DNA of 64,000 nt from Notoacmeibacter sp. MSK16QG-6 (GCF_024158145.1 NZ_JAMYXM010000004.1:1-64000), one strand, 5' to 3'. Counted from the first letter of the stretch, positions 44,169 through 53,940 are shown. Notes: a model not told the origin generated them from the sequence alone. A program made the numbers and translations.

Positions 44169-45410
44169 TTACTGACCGAGCCACTCATCGCGGCGCGGCA
44201 CGTCGATTTCGGCAATCTTCTCAATCACGGCCTCGCCATCCTTGAACGAGCCGGAATTGATCGTGACCTTCAAAAGCCCGCGATGGTCTTCCGTCGTCCA
44301 GGTCGAAGGCGAGCAGACACCTTCGAGACCCTCAGGCACCCAGTCGGTTTTCTGGTACATGCCGTCGCGGATGTTCTTTCCCTCAATACCGCCATTGGCC
44401 TTGGCCCACTCCATCGCTTCTTTCATGTAATAGGCGGAGCAGACGCCGCGGATGTAGTGATGGGTCGGACGGTCGCCGACCTGACCGTCACCGTTCTCGA
44501 CGATCTTCCTGACCAGTTCCATGCCCGGCACATCTGCGCCGTAGAATGGGGTCGATGACGGGAAAATGAGGTTCTGCGCCTCGGCGGCCTCGACCGTCTG
44601 ATAATCGCCCGCCCAGGGATTACCCATGTAGATCGCGTCCACGCCGACGGTATTGCAGCTCTTGATCAGCGAGACGACCGAACCGCCAAGATTGCCCATG
44701 AAGACATAATTGGCGCCCGAGTCCTTGATCGTCAGACACTGCGCCTTGAAGTCGCCGGGCGCGAGCGGCACCACGACAGGCGGCGCGACTTTGAAGCCGA
44801 GTTCCTTAGCATAGGCTCCACACGCTTCTTTCGGTGCATTGGGGTAGGGGTGGTTATCGCCCGTATGCACGAAAGTCGGGTTCTCGATCCCTTTTTCCTT
44901 GGCGTCTTCAGCCGCCCATTGCACCACGGCGCGGCAGGCGTCCGAATAGGACGGTCCGTAGAAGAAATTGAAGGGCGCTGGCGCTTTAGTCGTCGGGTTC
45001 TTGCCGGTCGGGTCGGTCAGATGGGCCGAGTATGACGCCGAGATAGTCGGAATTTCTTCGCGCGCGACAAAGGAAATCAGCGCTTCGGTATCGGCCGTAC
45101 CCCAGCCCTGCAGGGCAACCATGCCATTGCCGACCCACTTCTTGAACTGAGCGATGGCCTCCGGGACCTTATAGGCGTAGTCGACCGTGTCGAGTTCGAC
45201 CATCGTGCCGTCGATGCCGCCATCGGCGTTGATCTGTTTGAATGCGTCGGAGACACCCGGTCCGTACTGCTTGCCGACGAAGGACGTGGCTCCGGTATAG
45301 TCGGCAAGCTGGCCGACGAGCACGCTGTCGTCCTGCGCGAAGGCCGTGCCGGACAGGATAGTGCCAGCCGCAAAAGCGGTGGCGAAGGTCAGTCTTGTGA
45401 GCGACGTCAT
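44169..45410 (-). CDS. ABC transporter substrate-binding protein, branched-chain amino acid (LivK-like) family
   Basis: The 413-residue periplasmic protein has a signal peptide (to about residue 25, GTAFAQ) and a type I periplasmic-binding fold of the LivJ/K group. GGGAGGATCAACC precedes ATG 45410. The gene neighbourhood of two acyl-CoA ligases and a thiolase makes an organic acid more likely as ligand than a free amino acid. A strong hairpin follows. Confidence 0.92.
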   Translation of the reverse strand: MTSLTRLTFATAFAAGTILSGTAFAQDDSVLVGQLADYTGATSFVGKQYGPGVSDAFKQINADGGIDGTMVELDTVDYAYKVPEAIAQFKKWVGNGMVALQGWGTADTEALISFVAREEIPTISASYSAHLTDPTGKNPTTKAPAPFNFFYGPSYSDACRAVVQWAAEDAKEKGIENPTFVHTGDNHPYPNAPKEACGAYAKELGFKVAPPVVVPLAPGDFKAQCLTIKDSGANYVFMGNLGGSVVSLIKSCNTVGVDAIYMGNPWAGDYQTVEAAEAQNLIFPSSTPFYGADVPGMELVRKIVENGDGQVGDRPTHHYIRGVCSAYYMKEAMEWAKANGGIEGKNIRDGMYQKTDWVPEGLEGVCSPSTWTTEDHRGLLKVTINSGSFKDGEAVIEKIAEIDVPRRDEWLGQ

Positions 45411-45524
45411 GGTTGATCCTCCCAGTCGCGGCCTTGTTCGGTTCGGGATGGTGGCGGTGCCGCGAGGACCGCCGCGATCCTTTTAGCCGACCCGTCTCTC
45501 CTCCGACGGAACGGCAATGTGCGT

Positions 45525-46586
45525 TCAGTGCGAGAACGGATAGAGCTTCCAACTGGCGCGCATGAGTCGCCAGCGGTGCACCAGCCCTTCCGGTTCGAGC
45601 ACGAGGAAGAGTATGATCGCCGCGCCGACGCTCATCTGTTTGATGTAGGCAGTGCCCTGCGCGATAGCGGGGACGACAGTGGCGACGGCATTTGCGAAGA
45701 TTTCCATCGCCTGCGGCAACAGCAGGATGAATGCCGCGCCGAGCAGCGACCCTGAGACTGAGCCGAGGCCGCCAATGATGATCATGGCGAGGAACTCGAT
45801 GGAGAGCAGGATGGTGAAGCCTTCGCCCGAAACGAAGCCGAGATAATGGCCGTAAAGCGCGCCGCCGATACCCGCAAAGAAGGACGAAATACCGAAAGAC
45901 AGAATCCGGTATTTGGTCAGATTGATTCCCATGATCTCGGCGGACAGATAGTGATCACGCACTGCGACCAGCGCCCGTCCGTCTCGCGTGCGCGCGAGAT
46001 TGGCGACGCCGACGAAGGAGACGATTACCCAGAACAGGACGAGATAGAGGTAGCTGGCGTCGCTATCGAGCTGGTAGCCGAAGAAGCTTGCCGTCTCCGC
46101 CAGCGAACCGTAGGTGCCGCCCGTGAACCAGTCGGCGCGGGCGAAGAAGTCCTCAAGAATATATTGCGACGCCAGTGTCGCAATCGCGAGATAGAGGCCT
46201 TTCAGGCGTGCAGCGGGGATGCCGAAGACCATGCCGACGGCCATCGTCATCACGCCGGCGAGAGGGATCGCGAACATGACGGGAATGCCGCGGCTGGCGA
46301 TCCAGGCCGAGGCGAACGCACCGAAGCCGAAGAACGCGCCGTGACCGAGCGAAATCTGCCCTGTCATTCCGGTCAAGACGTTCAGGCCGAGCGCTGCGAT
46401 GGCGTAAATGCCGATCAGAATGAGCTGCGAAAGGACATAACCGCCGAAGAAAAGCGGTGCTAGCGCAACCAGAAGAACGCCTGCGATGACGAAATAGGTT
46501 TCGTTTCTCGTTTTGAAAAGCGTTCGGTCCGCTGCGTAGGAAACGCGGAAATCGCCAGTCGGTCTCGGATTTGGAACATGCGCCAT
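45525..46586 (-). CDS. Branched-chain-type ABC transporter permease (LivM-like)
   Basis: The 353-residue membrane protein has about ten helices and the LivM block GMTGQISLGHGAFFGFGAFASAW (about 72-94). It starts 4 bases after the LivH-like stop. Downstream, 114 bases without a gene separate it from the binding-protein gene; no stable hairpin was seen in that gap. Confidence 0.92.
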   Translation of the reverse strand: MAHVPNPRPTGDFRVSYAADRTLFKTRNETYFVIAGVLLVALAPLFFGGYVLSQLILIGIYAIAALGLNVLTGMTGQISLGHGAFFGFGAFASAWIASRGIPVMFAIPLAGVMTMAVGMVFGIPAARLKGLYLAIATLASQYILEDFFARADWFTGGTYGSLAETASFFGYQLDSDASYLYLVLFWVIVSFVGVANLARTRDGRALVAVRDHYLSAEIMGINLTKYRILSFGISSFFAGIGGALYGHYLGFVSGEGFTILLSIEFLAMIIIGGLGSVSGSLLGAAFILLLPQAMEIFANAVATVVPAIAQGTAYIKQMSVGAAIILFLVLEPEGLVHRWRLMRASWKLYPFSH

Positions 46587-46590
46587 CGGG

Positions 46591-47484
46591 TTATACTCGC
46601 TCGATATCCGGGGTGCCGAAGAGGCCGTAGGGCTTGATCATCAGGATGATGAGAAGGACGTAGAAAGGCGCGACCGAGTACATATTGCCGACATGCAGAT
46701 ACTGCCCGTCGACAAACTCGGCGAGATTTTCCAGAATACCGATGGTCAACCCGCCGATAATGGCGCCCACAATGGAATCAAGCCCGCCGACAATGACGGC
46801 TGGAAACACCTTGATGCCGATAATCGCGAGCGAGTTCGAGACGGCGGAAACGAGGCCAATCACGACACCCGCAATACCGGAGACCACCGCCGAGATGGCC
46901 CAGGCCATGGCGAAGACCCGGCCGACGGAAATGCCGAGCGATTGTGCGATTTGCTGGTTCCACGCCGTGGCCCGCATCGCCAGTCCCCATCGCGAATACT
47001 GGAAGAACCAGAAGAACAGCCCCATGACGACGAGCGACAGGACCAGGCTCATCAGATAGGCCGTTTCGACATTCAGCCCGCCGATGGAGACCGTCGCCTG
47101 ATCGAAGACCTGCGGAAAGCGAACGGCGTTGTTACCGAAGATCCAGTTCATCGTGGCCTGCATGAATATGGACAGGCCGATGGTCGCCATGATGACGGAA
47201 ATGACCGGCTCTCCGACGAGCGGACGTAGCAGGATGACCTGAACCAGAATGCCGAAGATCATCATAAAAACGAGGGAGAAGATGAAGGCGAGCCAGAAGG
47301 GCAGGCCCAGCGAAACGACCAGCGACAGGCAGACCCAAGCGCCAAGCACGACGAATTCGCCCTGCGCGAAGTTCACGACCTGGGTCGATTTGTAGATCAG
47401 CACGAAACACATGGCGACGATGCCATAGAGCATCCCGACGATGACGCCGTTGACGAGGAGCTGGAGGAGAAGTGAGGTGTTCAT
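46591..47484 (-). CDS. Branched-chain-type ABC transporter permease (LivH-like)
   Basis: The 297-residue membrane protein has the LivH signature NFAQGEFVVLGAWV (about 38-51) and AIIGGLTIGILENL near the end. It overlaps the upstream ligase gene by 4 bases (ATGA) and is followed by the LivM-like gene. Confidence 0.93.
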   Translation of the reverse strand: MNTSLLLQLLVNGVIVGMLYGIVAMCFVLIYKSTQVVNFAQGEFVVLGAWVCLSLVVSLGLPFWLAFIFSLVFMMIFGILVQVILLRPLVGEPVISVIMATIGLSIFMQATMNWIFGNNAVRFPQVFDQATVSIGGLNVETAYLMSLVLSLVVMGLFFWFFQYSRWGLAMRATAWNQQIAQSLGISVGRVFAMAWAISAVVSGIAGVVIGLVSAVSNSLAIIGIKVFPAVIVGGLDSIVGAIIGGLTIGILENLAEFVDGQYLHVGNMYSVAPFYVLLIILMIKPYGLFGTPDIERV

Positions 47485-49472
47485 GCTGCCTGGCTCTCCG
47501 TCGGTTTGGCGTCCGGCGCGTTGTCCAGCGTCTCGATCGCAAGCGTGGTGACGATGCGCTGTTTGGTGCCGTCCTGGAAATTGATGACCGTATCGATGTC
47601 GACATGATCGGAGCCGGAATAGATGCGCTCGATAATGTCTTCGTATTTCTCCGCGATGACGCTACGCCGCACCTTCTTGGTGCGCGTCAGTTCGCCATCG
47701 TCGGCGTCCAGTTCCTTGTAGAGCAGCAGGAATTTCGTAATGCGCTGTTGGGCCGGCAGGGTGGCGTTGACCTTTTCGACCTCTTCTCGGAGCAGCGCGT
47801 AGACTTCCGGGCGTGACGCCAGGTCGGAATAGGTGGTGAAGGAGATGCGCCGCTCTTCGGCCCATTTGGCGAGGATCGGATAGCGGATGCAGATCATCGC
47901 GGCGAGGTAAGGCCGGTCCTTGCCGAGAATGACCGCCTCGGCGACATAGGTGGAGAACTTCAGCTTGTTCTCAATGAATTGCGGCGAGAAGCGCACACCG
48001 CGCGAAGTCGTTGCCAGATCCTTGATCCGGTCGATCACGACGAGGTGGCCCTTATCGGTCAGATAGCCGGCATCTCCCGTCTCGAACCATCCGTCGTCGG
48101 TGAAACACTCGCTCGACGCTTCCGGGTTGCGGTAATAGCCGGCCATCATGTGCGGATGGCTGACCAGCACTTCGCCAAGACCTTCGGAATCCGGATCGCG
48201 GATGGTGAGGGTGCAGCCCGGCATCGGGAAGCCGACGGTCTCGTAGTCGACATGGCCAGTCTGGTGGACCGTATGCGCGCCGAGCGCTTCGGTCTGGCCG
48301 TAAAGCTGTTTCAGCGGCAGACCCATGGCCTGGAAAAAGCGGAACGTGTCCGGTCCCATCGCTGCGCCACCGGTCGCGGCGGATTTCAGGCGCGAAAAGC
48401 CTAACCGGTCGCGTAGATGGCGAAAGAGGAACCACTCGGCTGCGGACGAGCGCTCACCATCCTCCATGGCCTTCATGCCGCGCTTGACGCCCCAGTGATA
48501 GATGCCTCGCTTCCATGGACGGGCATCCATGATACGCGCGCGGATATCGGCGGCGACGGTTTCCCATGCACGCGGCGAAAGCAGCACAAAGGTCGGCCCG
48601 ATCTCGCGTAGATCGGTCATCATGGTTTCTTCCTCTTCAGGGAAGTTTACCTTCATCCGGGCCAGGAAGTTCCAAGCCACCGAATACATCTGCTCCATCA
48701 CCCAGGAGAGAGGAAGGACAGCTACATATTCGTCGTCGGGTCCGCGCGGATCGGCCCGCAGATAGGTCGCGGCATGGCCGATGAAGGCATTGCCTGTCCA
48801 TTCGGCGAGCTTCGGATTGGAAGTGGTGCCGGACGTGGTGCAGAGAATGGCGACATCGGCGCCGTCCGTCTCTTCCACCATGCGCGACCAGAGATCGGCT
48901 TTGGCATCCAGTAGCGCCTGGCCGCGCTTTTCCAGATCCTCGATAGAGATGAGCCGCGGATCGTCATATTTCAGCATACCGCGCGGATCGGTATAGACGA
49001 TGGCCTTGACGCTCGGGATGGTCTCGCCGAGTGCAAGCAGCTTATCGACCTGCTCTTCATCCTCGGCGACAATCACCTTCGGCTTGGCGTAGTCGGCGAG
49101 ATAGCGGATTTCATCTTCCAGCGCATCGCGGTAGATGCCGAGGCTCATGGCTCGACACGCATGAGCGGCAACTTCCCCCCAGACCCATTCGGGACGGTTG
49201 TCGCCGATCAGGGCAATGACATCGCCCGGAACGACGCTGAGATCGTGGAACGCCGCGGCCATGCGCGAAATGTGGCCTTCGACCTCGGCCCAGCTATAGC
49301 TGATCCAGATGCCGAACTCCTTCTCGCGCTGGGCGATGGCCTCAGGAAAAAGCTTTGCATTGCGCCGCAAGAGCTTCGGCAGCGTTTTTAGCGTGGCGGC
49401 TTCCTGCAAGTCAGAGGATGAGTGCGGCCAGTCGATCTCGTCGCCGGATATTTTGAGACGCGGCGCGCTCAT
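47481..49472 (-). CDS. Long-chain-type AMP-dependent acyl-CoA synthetase
   Basis: The 663-residue ligase has the ATP-binding loop TTSGTTSNPKLAEW (about 211-224), YGQTEALG and FETGDAGYLTDKG. It resembles the large synthetases encoded within Liv-type transporter operons in alphaproteobacteria. It would turn an imported carboxylic acid into its CoA thioester. It is wedged between the LivG-like and LivH-like genes, overlapping each by 4 bases, so it belongs to the transport operon. Substrate unknown. Confidence 0.88.
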   Translation of the reverse strand: MSAPRLKISGDEIDWPHSSSDLQEAATLKTLPKLLRRNAKLFPEAIAQREKEFGIWISYSWAEVEGHISRMAAAFHDLSVVPGDVIALIGDNRPEWVWGEVAAHACRAMSLGIYRDALEDEIRYLADYAKPKVIVAEDEEQVDKLLALGETIPSVKAIVYTDPRGMLKYDDPRLISIEDLEKRGQALLDAKADLWSRMVEETDGADVAILCTTSGTTSNPKLAEWTGNAFIGHAATYLRADPRGPDDEYVAVLPLSWVMEQMYSVAWNFLARMKVNFPEEEETMMTDLREIGPTFVLLSPRAWETVAADIRARIMDARPWKRGIYHWGVKRGMKAMEDGERSSAAEWFLFRHLRDRLGFSRLKSAATGGAAMGPDTFRFFQAMGLPLKQLYGQTEALGAHTVHQTGHVDYETVGFPMPGCTLTIRDPDSEGLGEVLVSHPHMMAGYYRNPEASSECFTDDGWFETGDAGYLTDKGHLVVIDRIKDLATTSRGVRFSPQFIENKLKFSTYVAEAVILGKDRPYLAAMICIRYPILAKWAEERRISFTTYSDLASRPEVYALLREEVEKVNATLPAQQRITKFLLLYKELDADDGELTRTKKVRRSVIAEKYEDIIERIYSGSDHVDIDTVINFQDGTKQRIVTTLAIETLDNAPDAKPTESQAA

Positions 49473-50296
49473 GCTGTGGCCCTTTCCTGCTCTTCGGCGA
49501 GGGCGTGAAGAACTTCGTCATCCTCGCCGAGATAGGCCTTCTTAACGTGCTCGTCGGCCAGAACTTCGTCTGGCAAGCCGGCGGCGATCACCTTGCCGAA
49601 ATCGAGTACGGCCACGCGGTCGGACAGGTCGACCACGACGCCCATATCGTGTTCGATCATCATGATGGTCATGGCGAACTCTTCACGCAGTGCGAGGATA
49701 AAGCGCGCCATGTCCTCCTTCTCCTCCAAATTCATGCCGGCCATCGGTTCGTCCAGAAGGATCAATTCCGGTTCGATCGCCATGGCGCGGGCCAGTTCGA
49801 CCCGCTTGCGCAGGCCGTAGGAGAGGATGCCGGCAGGCTCGTTGCGCACATGCTGGATTTCGAGAAAGTCGATGATGGTTTCGACGAAGCGTCGCTCGTT
49901 GAGTTCTTCGCGTCGTGCGCCGCCGATCCAGTATGTCATGCCGGTGAGGAAATTGTTCTTCAACCGATGATGGCGACCGACCAGAATGTTGTCGAGGACG
50001 CTCATATGGCCGAATAGAGCGAGGTTCTGGAAGGTCCGGCCGATGCCGAGCTTGGCGCGGTCGTTGATCGAATGCTTCAGAAGGTTCTCGCCGCGCCACT
50101 CGATGTCGCCCTCGGTTGGGCGGTAGCGGCCGGAGATACAGTTGAGCATCGACGTCTTGCCGGCGCCATTCGGCCCGATGAGCGAAAAGAGTTCGCCCTT
50201 GCGCACGTCGAAGGTGACGTCGCTCAGCGCTTTTACGCCGCCGAAGCGAAGAGAAACACCGTCCACCCGCAGAAGCGTGCTTCCGTGATCTGCCAA
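49469..50296 (-). CDS. Branched-chain-type ABC transporter ATP-binding protein (LivG-like)
   Basis: The 275-residue ATPase has GPNGAGKTS (about 37-45), LSYGLRKRVELARAM and LILLDEPMAGMN followed by MIEHDMGVV, typical of LivG. It is the first gene of the operon and lies 220 bases from the divergent hybrid kinase gene, whose product may control it. Confidence 0.92.
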   Translation of the reverse strand: MADHGSTLLRVDGVSLRFGGVKALSDVTFDVRKGELFSLIGPNGAGKTSMLNCISGRYRPTEGDIEWRGENLLKHSINDRAKLGIGRTFQNLALFGHMSVLDNILVGRHHRLKNNFLTGMTYWIGGARREELNERRFVETIIDFLEIQHVRNEPAGILSYGLRKRVELARAMAIEPELILLDEPMAGMNLEEKEDMARFILALREEFAMTIMMIEHDMGVVVDLSDRVAVLDFGKVIAAGLPDEVLADEHVKKAYLGEDDEVLHALAEEQERATA

Positions 50297-50516
50297 CCAG
50301 AATCCTCCCGTCGACGCCTCATGCGCGGCCTGGCCCCTAAAACTCCGTGCCGCTGTTCTCCCTGCGTCGTGAACTTACGCTCGCCAATAATTGTTTCCAG
50401 AGTTTTGCAGCGGGTGCAATTGTCGCCGAAAACGCCTTCACCCTCGCGACGGTTTTGCCAAAGCGCGTTTTCACTGGCACGTATGGGCGAGGGAGAGAGA
50501 GGAGATCGCCGGCGCA
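50297..50516. other. Divergent promoter region between livG-like and kinase genes
   Basis: This 220-base region must hold the promoters of the Liv/ligase operon and of the histidine kinase. No clear palindrome, sigma-54 site or riboswitch was recognised by eye. AGGAG occurs about 12 bases before the chosen kinase start. Confidence 0.4.
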
Positions 50517-52463
50517 ATGTCAGTGGAATTTTCACCCGACACGCTCGACATGCTGAAAGCTGGGCTGGATCGTATCGATCAGGGATTGACCCTCTTCGAC
50601 GCCGATTTGCGCTTGGTCTTCGTCAATGAGCGCGCCTGCGATCTTCTCGATCTGCCGAGCGCTTTGAGCCGACCCGGCACGCCGTTCGAAGAACTGATCC
50701 GCTGGAACGCCGTGCGCGGCGAATATGGCGCGGGCGATGTAAATGAGATGGTGGCCGAACGGGTCCGCACGGCGCGGCTTTTTCGCAGCCACACGCTGGA
50801 GCGCGTCCGTCCCAATGGCGTTGTCCTAAACGTTTCGGGCTGGCCGCTGCCGGGTGGGGGCTTCGCGACGCTCTATTCGGATATCACCGTGCAGCGCCGG
50901 CGCGAGCTGGAACTGGAAAGGCGCATTCTGAAGCGGACCGAGGAGTTGCGGCAGAGCGAAGAGCGACTTCGTTCCATTGCCAGCGAAGTGCCCGCCGGCA
51001 TCGCCTATCTCGATATCGATGGCATCTTCCGCTTCGTCAATCGGCGCTTTGCGCGGGCCTATCAACTCGATCCGAAAACGATCGTCGGTCGGTCGGAGCG
51101 AGACGTCTTGTCCAGGGACACATGGGAAAGAGTGCAGCCGTTCTTCGCCCGTGCGTTGAAGGGTGAAGCGCAGACTTTCGATATTCCCATCCACTTTCCC
51201 GATGGGCGGACGCTTGAAACGCGTACCTTCCTTCGGCCCGACCGTGCGGGCGATGGCATCGTCAACGGATTTTACGTGCTGACAGTGAACATCACCCGCG
51301 AAAAAATGGCTGCCAACGCCTTGGCGCAGGCGCAGAAGATGGAGACGCTGGGCCAGCTTTCTTCGGGTATCGCTCACGACTTCAACAATCTTCTGACGAT
51401 CATTCTGGGCAATCTCAAACCGCTGGCCGAGCGCATCGGCGACGATGATCTGCGGCGCGACATGGTGGAGCCGGCAATCCGTGCGACACGAAGAGGCGCC
51501 GACCTGATGCGCCGGCTGCTGGCGGTGGCGCGTCGGCAACCGCTCTCCCCGGTTCCTATCGATCTATGCGATTGCGCGCGGACCATCGCCGACCTTGTCC
51601 GTCCCTCTCTCGGCGAAGATACCAAACTTGTCCTTGACTACGCTGAGGACACGCCTCTGGCCTATGCCGATCCAGCGCTGCTGGAGACCAGTCTCATCAA
51701 TCTCGTGATCAACGCGGCTGATGCCATCGGCGGAAAGGGTACAATCACTATCGGTATGCGCGACGGACCGGGTGAAACGGTCGTCGTAACCGTTGCCGAT
51801 GACGGTGAAGGCATGGACGACGTCCGGCGGGCGCGTATTTTCGAGCCGTTCTATTCCACCAAGCCCGGTCAGGAGCGAAGCGGTCTCGGTCTGACCATGG
51901 TACAGGGTTTCGTGAGCGATTCCGGCGGCGGTGTTACGGTAGAAAGCCAGCCTGGTCAGGGCACGATATTTACTTTGACGCTACCGGCTGCCGACCACTC
52001 AGCGTGTGCGGGTCTGACCGAAAAGGACGACGGTGTTTCAGGTGCGCCGCCGACATTTCCCCTGACGGGCAAATTGTTGCTGCTGGTCGACGATGAAGAG
52101 GCGGTCCGCCACGTACTGCGTCGCGACCTGGTGGCAGCCGGCGCTCATGTTATCGAGGCGTCGAACGGCGTTGAGGCGCTCGATCTGCTGGAGAGCGTGC
52201 CAGGTATCGCTTCTGTCGTGTCCGATGTCTCCATGCCGGTAATGGGTGGGCTGGCACTCGCGGTGGCGATCCGGCGAAACTGGCCGAACTTGCCGGTCGC
52301 GCTTTTGTCCGGCTACGGGGCGGAAGCCATGGACGGAGCACTACCGGAGGGTGTGCCGCTAATGCACAAACCGGTCGACGCAGCCGGTATCGCGGCGACA
52401 TTGGCTATCGCCGCCGCAAGAGTCGACGAGATGAGGATTGCCGATCAGGAGCCGATGAAGTGA
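50517..52463 (+). CDS. PAS-domain hybrid sensor histidine kinase with C-terminal receiver
   Basis: The 648-residue protein has no membrane segment and should be cytoplasmic. In order it has a PAS domain (about 5-125), a coiled linker, a second PAS (about 145-270), a HisKA domain with phospho-His287 (SSGIAHDFNN), an ATPase domain with NAADAIGG and GLGLTMVQGFV, and a receiver domain from about 520 with SDVSMPVMGG. The start at 50517 is chosen because PAS begins there; an earlier frame from 50391 adds 42 unrelated residues. It overlaps the response-regulator gene by 4 bases. The signal is unknown; the neighbouring acid-uptake operon is a candidate target. Confidence 0.9.
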   Translation: MSVEFSPDTLDMLKAGLDRIDQGLTLFDADLRLVFVNERACDLLDLPSALSRPGTPFEELIRWNAVRGEYGAGDVNEMVAERVRTARLFRSHTLERVRPNGVVLNVSGWPLPGGGFATLYSDITVQRRRELELERRILKRTEELRQSEERLRSIASEVPAGIAYLDIDGIFRFVNRRFARAYQLDPKTIVGRSERDVLSRDTWERVQPFFARALKGEAQTFDIPIHFPDGRTLETRTFLRPDRAGDGIVNGFYVLTVNITREKMAANALAQAQKMETLGQLSSGIAHDFNNLLTIILGNLKPLAERIGDDDLRRDMVEPAIRATRRGADLMRRLLAVARRQPLSPVPIDLCDCARTIADLVRPSLGEDTKLVLDYAEDTPLAYADPALLETSLINLVINAADAIGGKGTITIGMRDGPGETVVVTVADDGEGMDDVRRARIFEPFYSTKPGQERSGLGLTMVQGFVSDSGGGVTVESQPGQGTIFTLTLPAADHSACAGLTEKDDGVSGAPPTFPLTGKLLLLVDDEEAVRHVLRRDLVAAGAHVIEASNGVEALDLLESVPGIASVVSDVSMPVMGGLALAVAIRRNWPNLPVALLSGYGAEAMDGALPEGVPLMHKPVDAAGIAATLAIAAARVDEMRIADQEPMK

Positions 52464-53197
52464 GCAATCGCGATCTCATTTATCTGCTGGAAGACGATCA
52501 GGATCTGGCCGCTGTTTTCCGCCGCACGCTCGAAGAAGCGGGCATGATGGTTCGCTACTTTCAACGTCTCCTCGCTTTTCGCGAAGCGCTTGATGAGCGG
52601 TCGCCATCACTCTGTATCATCGATCTTGGCTTACCAGATGGCGATGGGCTTTCGGTCCTGAGCGACCGTCTGGGCGCAGCCGCTATTCCCACAGTCGTCG
52701 TCAGTGGACGGGGTACGCTGGACGATCGGCTGAAGGGGCTGGAGCATGGGGCTGACGATTATCTGACCAAACCGGTCGAGCCGGCAGAACTTGTCGCCCG
52801 CGTCAAAAGTGTTCTTCGACGTTCGCGCCACTCAGCGCCGTCTCCGGCGAGGGCCGATCAGGCGGAAGAGCAATCGGTCGCGCGGTTTGGAGAGTGGCAA
52901 GTCGACTTCACCACCTATGAGCTGACCGGACCCGACGGCAAGGTGCAGCTGCTCTCGAATGCGGAAGCCGAAATTCTTCGCGCTTTTCTCAACGCTTCGG
53001 GCCGCGTGATCACCCGTGATTTTCTGCTTGAACGTCTTTTCGCCAGCGGGGAGGAGCCTTTTGACCGAAGCGTCGATGTCCGGGTTTCTCGACTGCGTAA
53101 GAAGCTCAACGATAATCCAAAAACATCCAATCTGATCCGTACGGTTTACGGGGCAGGCTATGTGTTCACCAGCCCGGTCGAATGGAATGACGCTTAG
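52460..53197 (+). CDS. OmpR-family response regulator
   Basis: The 245-residue protein has a receiver domain (1-120, phospho-Asp55 in IIDLGLPDGDG, the Lys in LTKPVEP) and a C-terminal winged-helix DNA-binding domain with SRLRKKL and VYGAGYVF. The GTG at 52460 overlaps the kinase stop. It is the partner of the hybrid kinase. Its DNA targets are not shown; a likely set is the divergent Liv/ligase operon. Confidence 0.92.
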   Translation: MSNRDLIYLLEDDQDLAAVFRRTLEEAGMMVRYFQRLLAFREALDERSPSLCIIDLGLPDGDGLSVLSDRLGAAAIPTVVVSGRGTLDDRLKGLEHGADDYLTKPVEPAELVARVKSVLRRSRHSAPSPARADQAEEQSVARFGEWQVDFTTYELTGPDGKVQLLSNAEAEILRAFLNASGRVITRDFLLERLFASGEEPFDRSVDVRVSRLRKKLNDNPKTSNLIRTVYGAGYVFTSPVEWNDA

Positions 53198-53235
53198 CTG
53201 ATAGCCGCCAGAACCCAATCCGTCTGTTTCGAATG

Positions 53236-53254
53236 AAGCTGCCGGTAGCGGCTT
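53236..53254 (+). terminator. Possible terminator after the two-component pair
   Basis: AAGCTGC and GCGGCTT form a 7-bp stem with one G:U pair around CGGTA, followed by GTCTTTGCC. It lies 38 bases after the response-regulator stop. Only a short T run follows, so the call is tentative. Confidence 0.4.
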
Positions 53255-53275
53255 GTCTTTGCCGTTGAACAATGC

Positions 53276-53297
53276 AATGAATGAACGATCATTCATT
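53276..53297. promoter_or_regulatory. Inverted repeat over the TetR start codon, probable autoregulatory operator
   Basis: AATGAATG and CATTCATT are perfect 8-base arms 6 bases apart. The proposed ATG start of the TetR-family gene (53281) lies within the left arm, so a bound dimer would block transcription start or early elongation. The TetR protein encoded here is the natural candidate to bind. Confidence 0.65.
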
Positions 53298-53940
53298 AAG
53301 CCGAGTGGCAGATTTCGTGCTCAAGACCAAGCGCTCCGATACGCGAAACGATGTTCGACGCGAGGCTCTGCGGCTCTTTTCAGAAAACGGCTACGCGGCG
53401 GTCTCCATGCGCGATATTGCCGAGGCGGTCGGTATTCGCCAGGGCGGCATCTACAATCATTTCGCCAGCAAGCAGGATCTTCTTGCCGACCTGATGACAG
53501 GGCACATGGAGACCTTGATAGAGGCGCTGAACGAGGCGTTATCGGATGTGGCTAACCCGGTTGCACGGCTGCAAGCCTTTGTCCGATTTCATGTCGGCTA
53601 TCACATCGACAAGCCGGACGATGTATTCATCGCATATATGGAGCTGCGCAGCCTCGAACCCGATCATCGGGAGAGGCTGCACACCCTGCGCGACCGTTAT
53701 GAGGGCGTTCTCCGCGACATTCTGACCGAAGGGGCCGTGCATGGGCTCTTCCGTATTCCCGATGTGGCCGTCCAGACCCGCGCCATCATTGCCATGATGA
53801 CGGGCGTTACGGTCTGGTACCGCGAGGGCGGACGGCTCGGTCGCCGGGACACCATGGAAAGTTACGTACAGATGACAATGCAGAGCGTCGGGCTCATCGA
53901 GCCGGCAGGAGGGGAGAGGCAATGTTCGATCAAACCATGA
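53281..53940 (+). CDS. TetR-family transcriptional regulator of the leucine/isovalerate operon
   Basis: The 219-residue protein has a TetR helix-turn-helix (about 24-70, ending [16 protein letters not shown]) and a helical ligand domain that may sense an acyl-CoA. No ribosome binding site precedes ATG 53281, and that codon lies inside a palindrome, so translation may be leaderless or may begin at a later GTG (53305 or 53317). The gene overlaps the isovaleryl-CoA dehydrogenase gene by 19 bases, so it is co-transcribed with the operon it probably controls. Confidence 0.85.
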   Translation: MNDHSLSRVADFVLKTKRSDTRNDVRREALRLFSENGYAAVSMRDIAEAVGIRQGGIYNHFASKQDLLADLMTGHMETLIEALNEALSDVANPVARLQAFVRFHVGYHIDKPDDVFIAYMELRSLEPDHRERLHTLRDRYEGVLRDILTEGAVHGLFRIPDVAVQTRAIIAMMTGVTVWYREGGRLGRRDTMESYVQMTMQSVGLIEPAGGERQCSIKP

